From: Verrucomicrobiota bacterium
GTDB taxonomy: Bacteria; Verrucomicrobiota; Verrucomicrobiia; Opitutales; UBA2995
DNA length: 5,614 nt
Reading direction: 5' to 3'
NCBI GenBank assembly: GCA_027297085.1
Contig: JAPUIL010000311.1
Location: forward strand, 1-5,614
This document shows positions 5,286 through 5,614 of this stretch, in pieces (within the stretch, counting starts at the first letter, position 1; each line of letters starts with the position of its first letter). The notes under the pieces were generated by a model, which was given only the letters and a program-made list of their open reading frames with translations, was not told the origin of the DNA and searched no databases. The position numbers were made by a program, and so were the translations under genes.

Positions 5286-5606
5286 TCATAGCTCTTTACC
5301 CTTATCAATATCTTTGTTTTCCAAAACACCTTTTGCCACCAAAACATCTAAACCAGCCGCACATTCCGTGGCAGATCCTCGAGCGTCATCCAAAAATCGA
5401 ATTCTTTGCTTCATCTGACGTCTACCATTGCCTTCGGCAATATTTAAAGCGATTGAAATGCTGGCCCTGTCCAACTGCTTAAAGCTCTCCGCCAAAGGAA
5501 CTATATGATGGTCTAATTTGACTTTTTTCATAAGCTCACTCAACCAAGCAACAAATCGAATTGCTGACCTGTAAACTTCCAGTTTTTCGTGATCGAATCG
5601 TTTCAT
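5286..5606 (-). CDS. Four-helix-bundle protein (S23 / 23S rRNA intervening-sequence protein family), probably truncated
   Basis: The 106-residue product shows the family pattern. It has an N-terminal LEVYRSAIRF helix (9-18) and the central LDRASISIALNIAEGNGRR (45-63), close to the family's RAxxSIxxNIAEG core. FLDDARGSATECAAGLDVL (71-89) follows. No membrane or signal segment is present. These small proteins form oligomeric helical bundles and are widespread as stand-alone genes outside rRNA; their role is unknown. The related Avd protein serves diversity-generating retroelements, but no reverse transcriptase is seen here. The usual length is about 115-135 residues, and this copy stops before helix 4. 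The ATG lies 8 bases from the window edge, so the start context cannot be judged fully; no SD site is seen. It may be cotranscribed with the aminotransferase downstream. Confidence 0.85.
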   Translation of the reverse strand: MKRFDHEKLEVYRSAIRFVAWLSELMKKVKLDHHIVPLAESFKQLDRASISIALNIAEGNGRRQMKQRIRFLDDARGSATECAAGLDVLVAKGVLENKDIDKGKEL

Positions 5607-5614
5607 GACATTTT

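Noticed and set aside
5286..5288. Selenocysteine or reassigned UGA codon
   Set aside because: The site corresponds to a hydrophobic Leu-type position, no obvious SECIS-like hairpin follows, and UGA terminates two other genes here.
5236..5418. Plus-strand open frame opposite the S23 gene
   Set aside because: Antisense shadow of a recognised family; its translation is Ser-rich with no motif.
5286..5606. Avd accessory protein of a diversity-generating retroelement
   Set aside because: The four-helix fold is shared, but no reverse transcriptase and no template/variable repeat pair are visible, and the sequence looks like the stand-alone S23 group.

Overview
The window reads as ordinary chromosome of a free-living bacterium with medium GC. 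No mobile element, tRNA, rRNA or CRISPR array is visible. Most starts lack a clear Shine-Dalgarno (SD) site. It also holds a cysteine-less FmdB-like protein, a stand-alone four-helix-bundle (S23-type) gene and short purine-rich tandem repeats between genes. Together these suggest a Verrucomicrobiota/PVC-type or similar Gram-negative genome, but this is an impression and not a placement.

Layout. (1) Bases 32-1621, minus strand: a COG0523 (CobW/YciC/ZagA-type) GTPase is followed 18 bases later by a small FmdB-like protein that has lost all four zinc-ribbon cysteines. (2) Bases 1622-1949: a 328-base divergent intergenic region with a perfect 18-base palindrome, a strong 11-bp hairpin with a T-rich tail and a possible 16-codon leader ORF. 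(3) Bases 1950-2504, plus strand: a NUDT5-like ADP-ribose/ADP-sugar pyrophosphatase. It converges on (4) bases 2550-3296, minus strand: a methylthioadenosine phosphorylase with the adenine-specific Asp-Tyr-Asp motif. (5) Bases 3386-5121, minus strand: a DegT/DnrJ/EryC1/StrS aminotransferase overlaps trpF by ATGA and lies upstream of the phosphorylase gene. (6) Bases 5190-5606, minus strand: an S23-like four-helix-bundle gene interrupted by an in-frame TGA. A triple 9-bp repeat carrying AGGAGGA lies between it and the aminotransferase.

The Nudix hydrolase and the phosphorylase both act on adenine-nucleoside by-products (ADP-ribose, methylthioadenosine). trpF stands apart from any other tryptophan gene here. 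The two most interesting points are: the GTPase plus Cys-less FmdB pair, which resembles the zinc-sparing gene sets that often accompany COG0523 proteins; and the S23 reading frame, which continues past its stop codon into a recognisable fourth helix.
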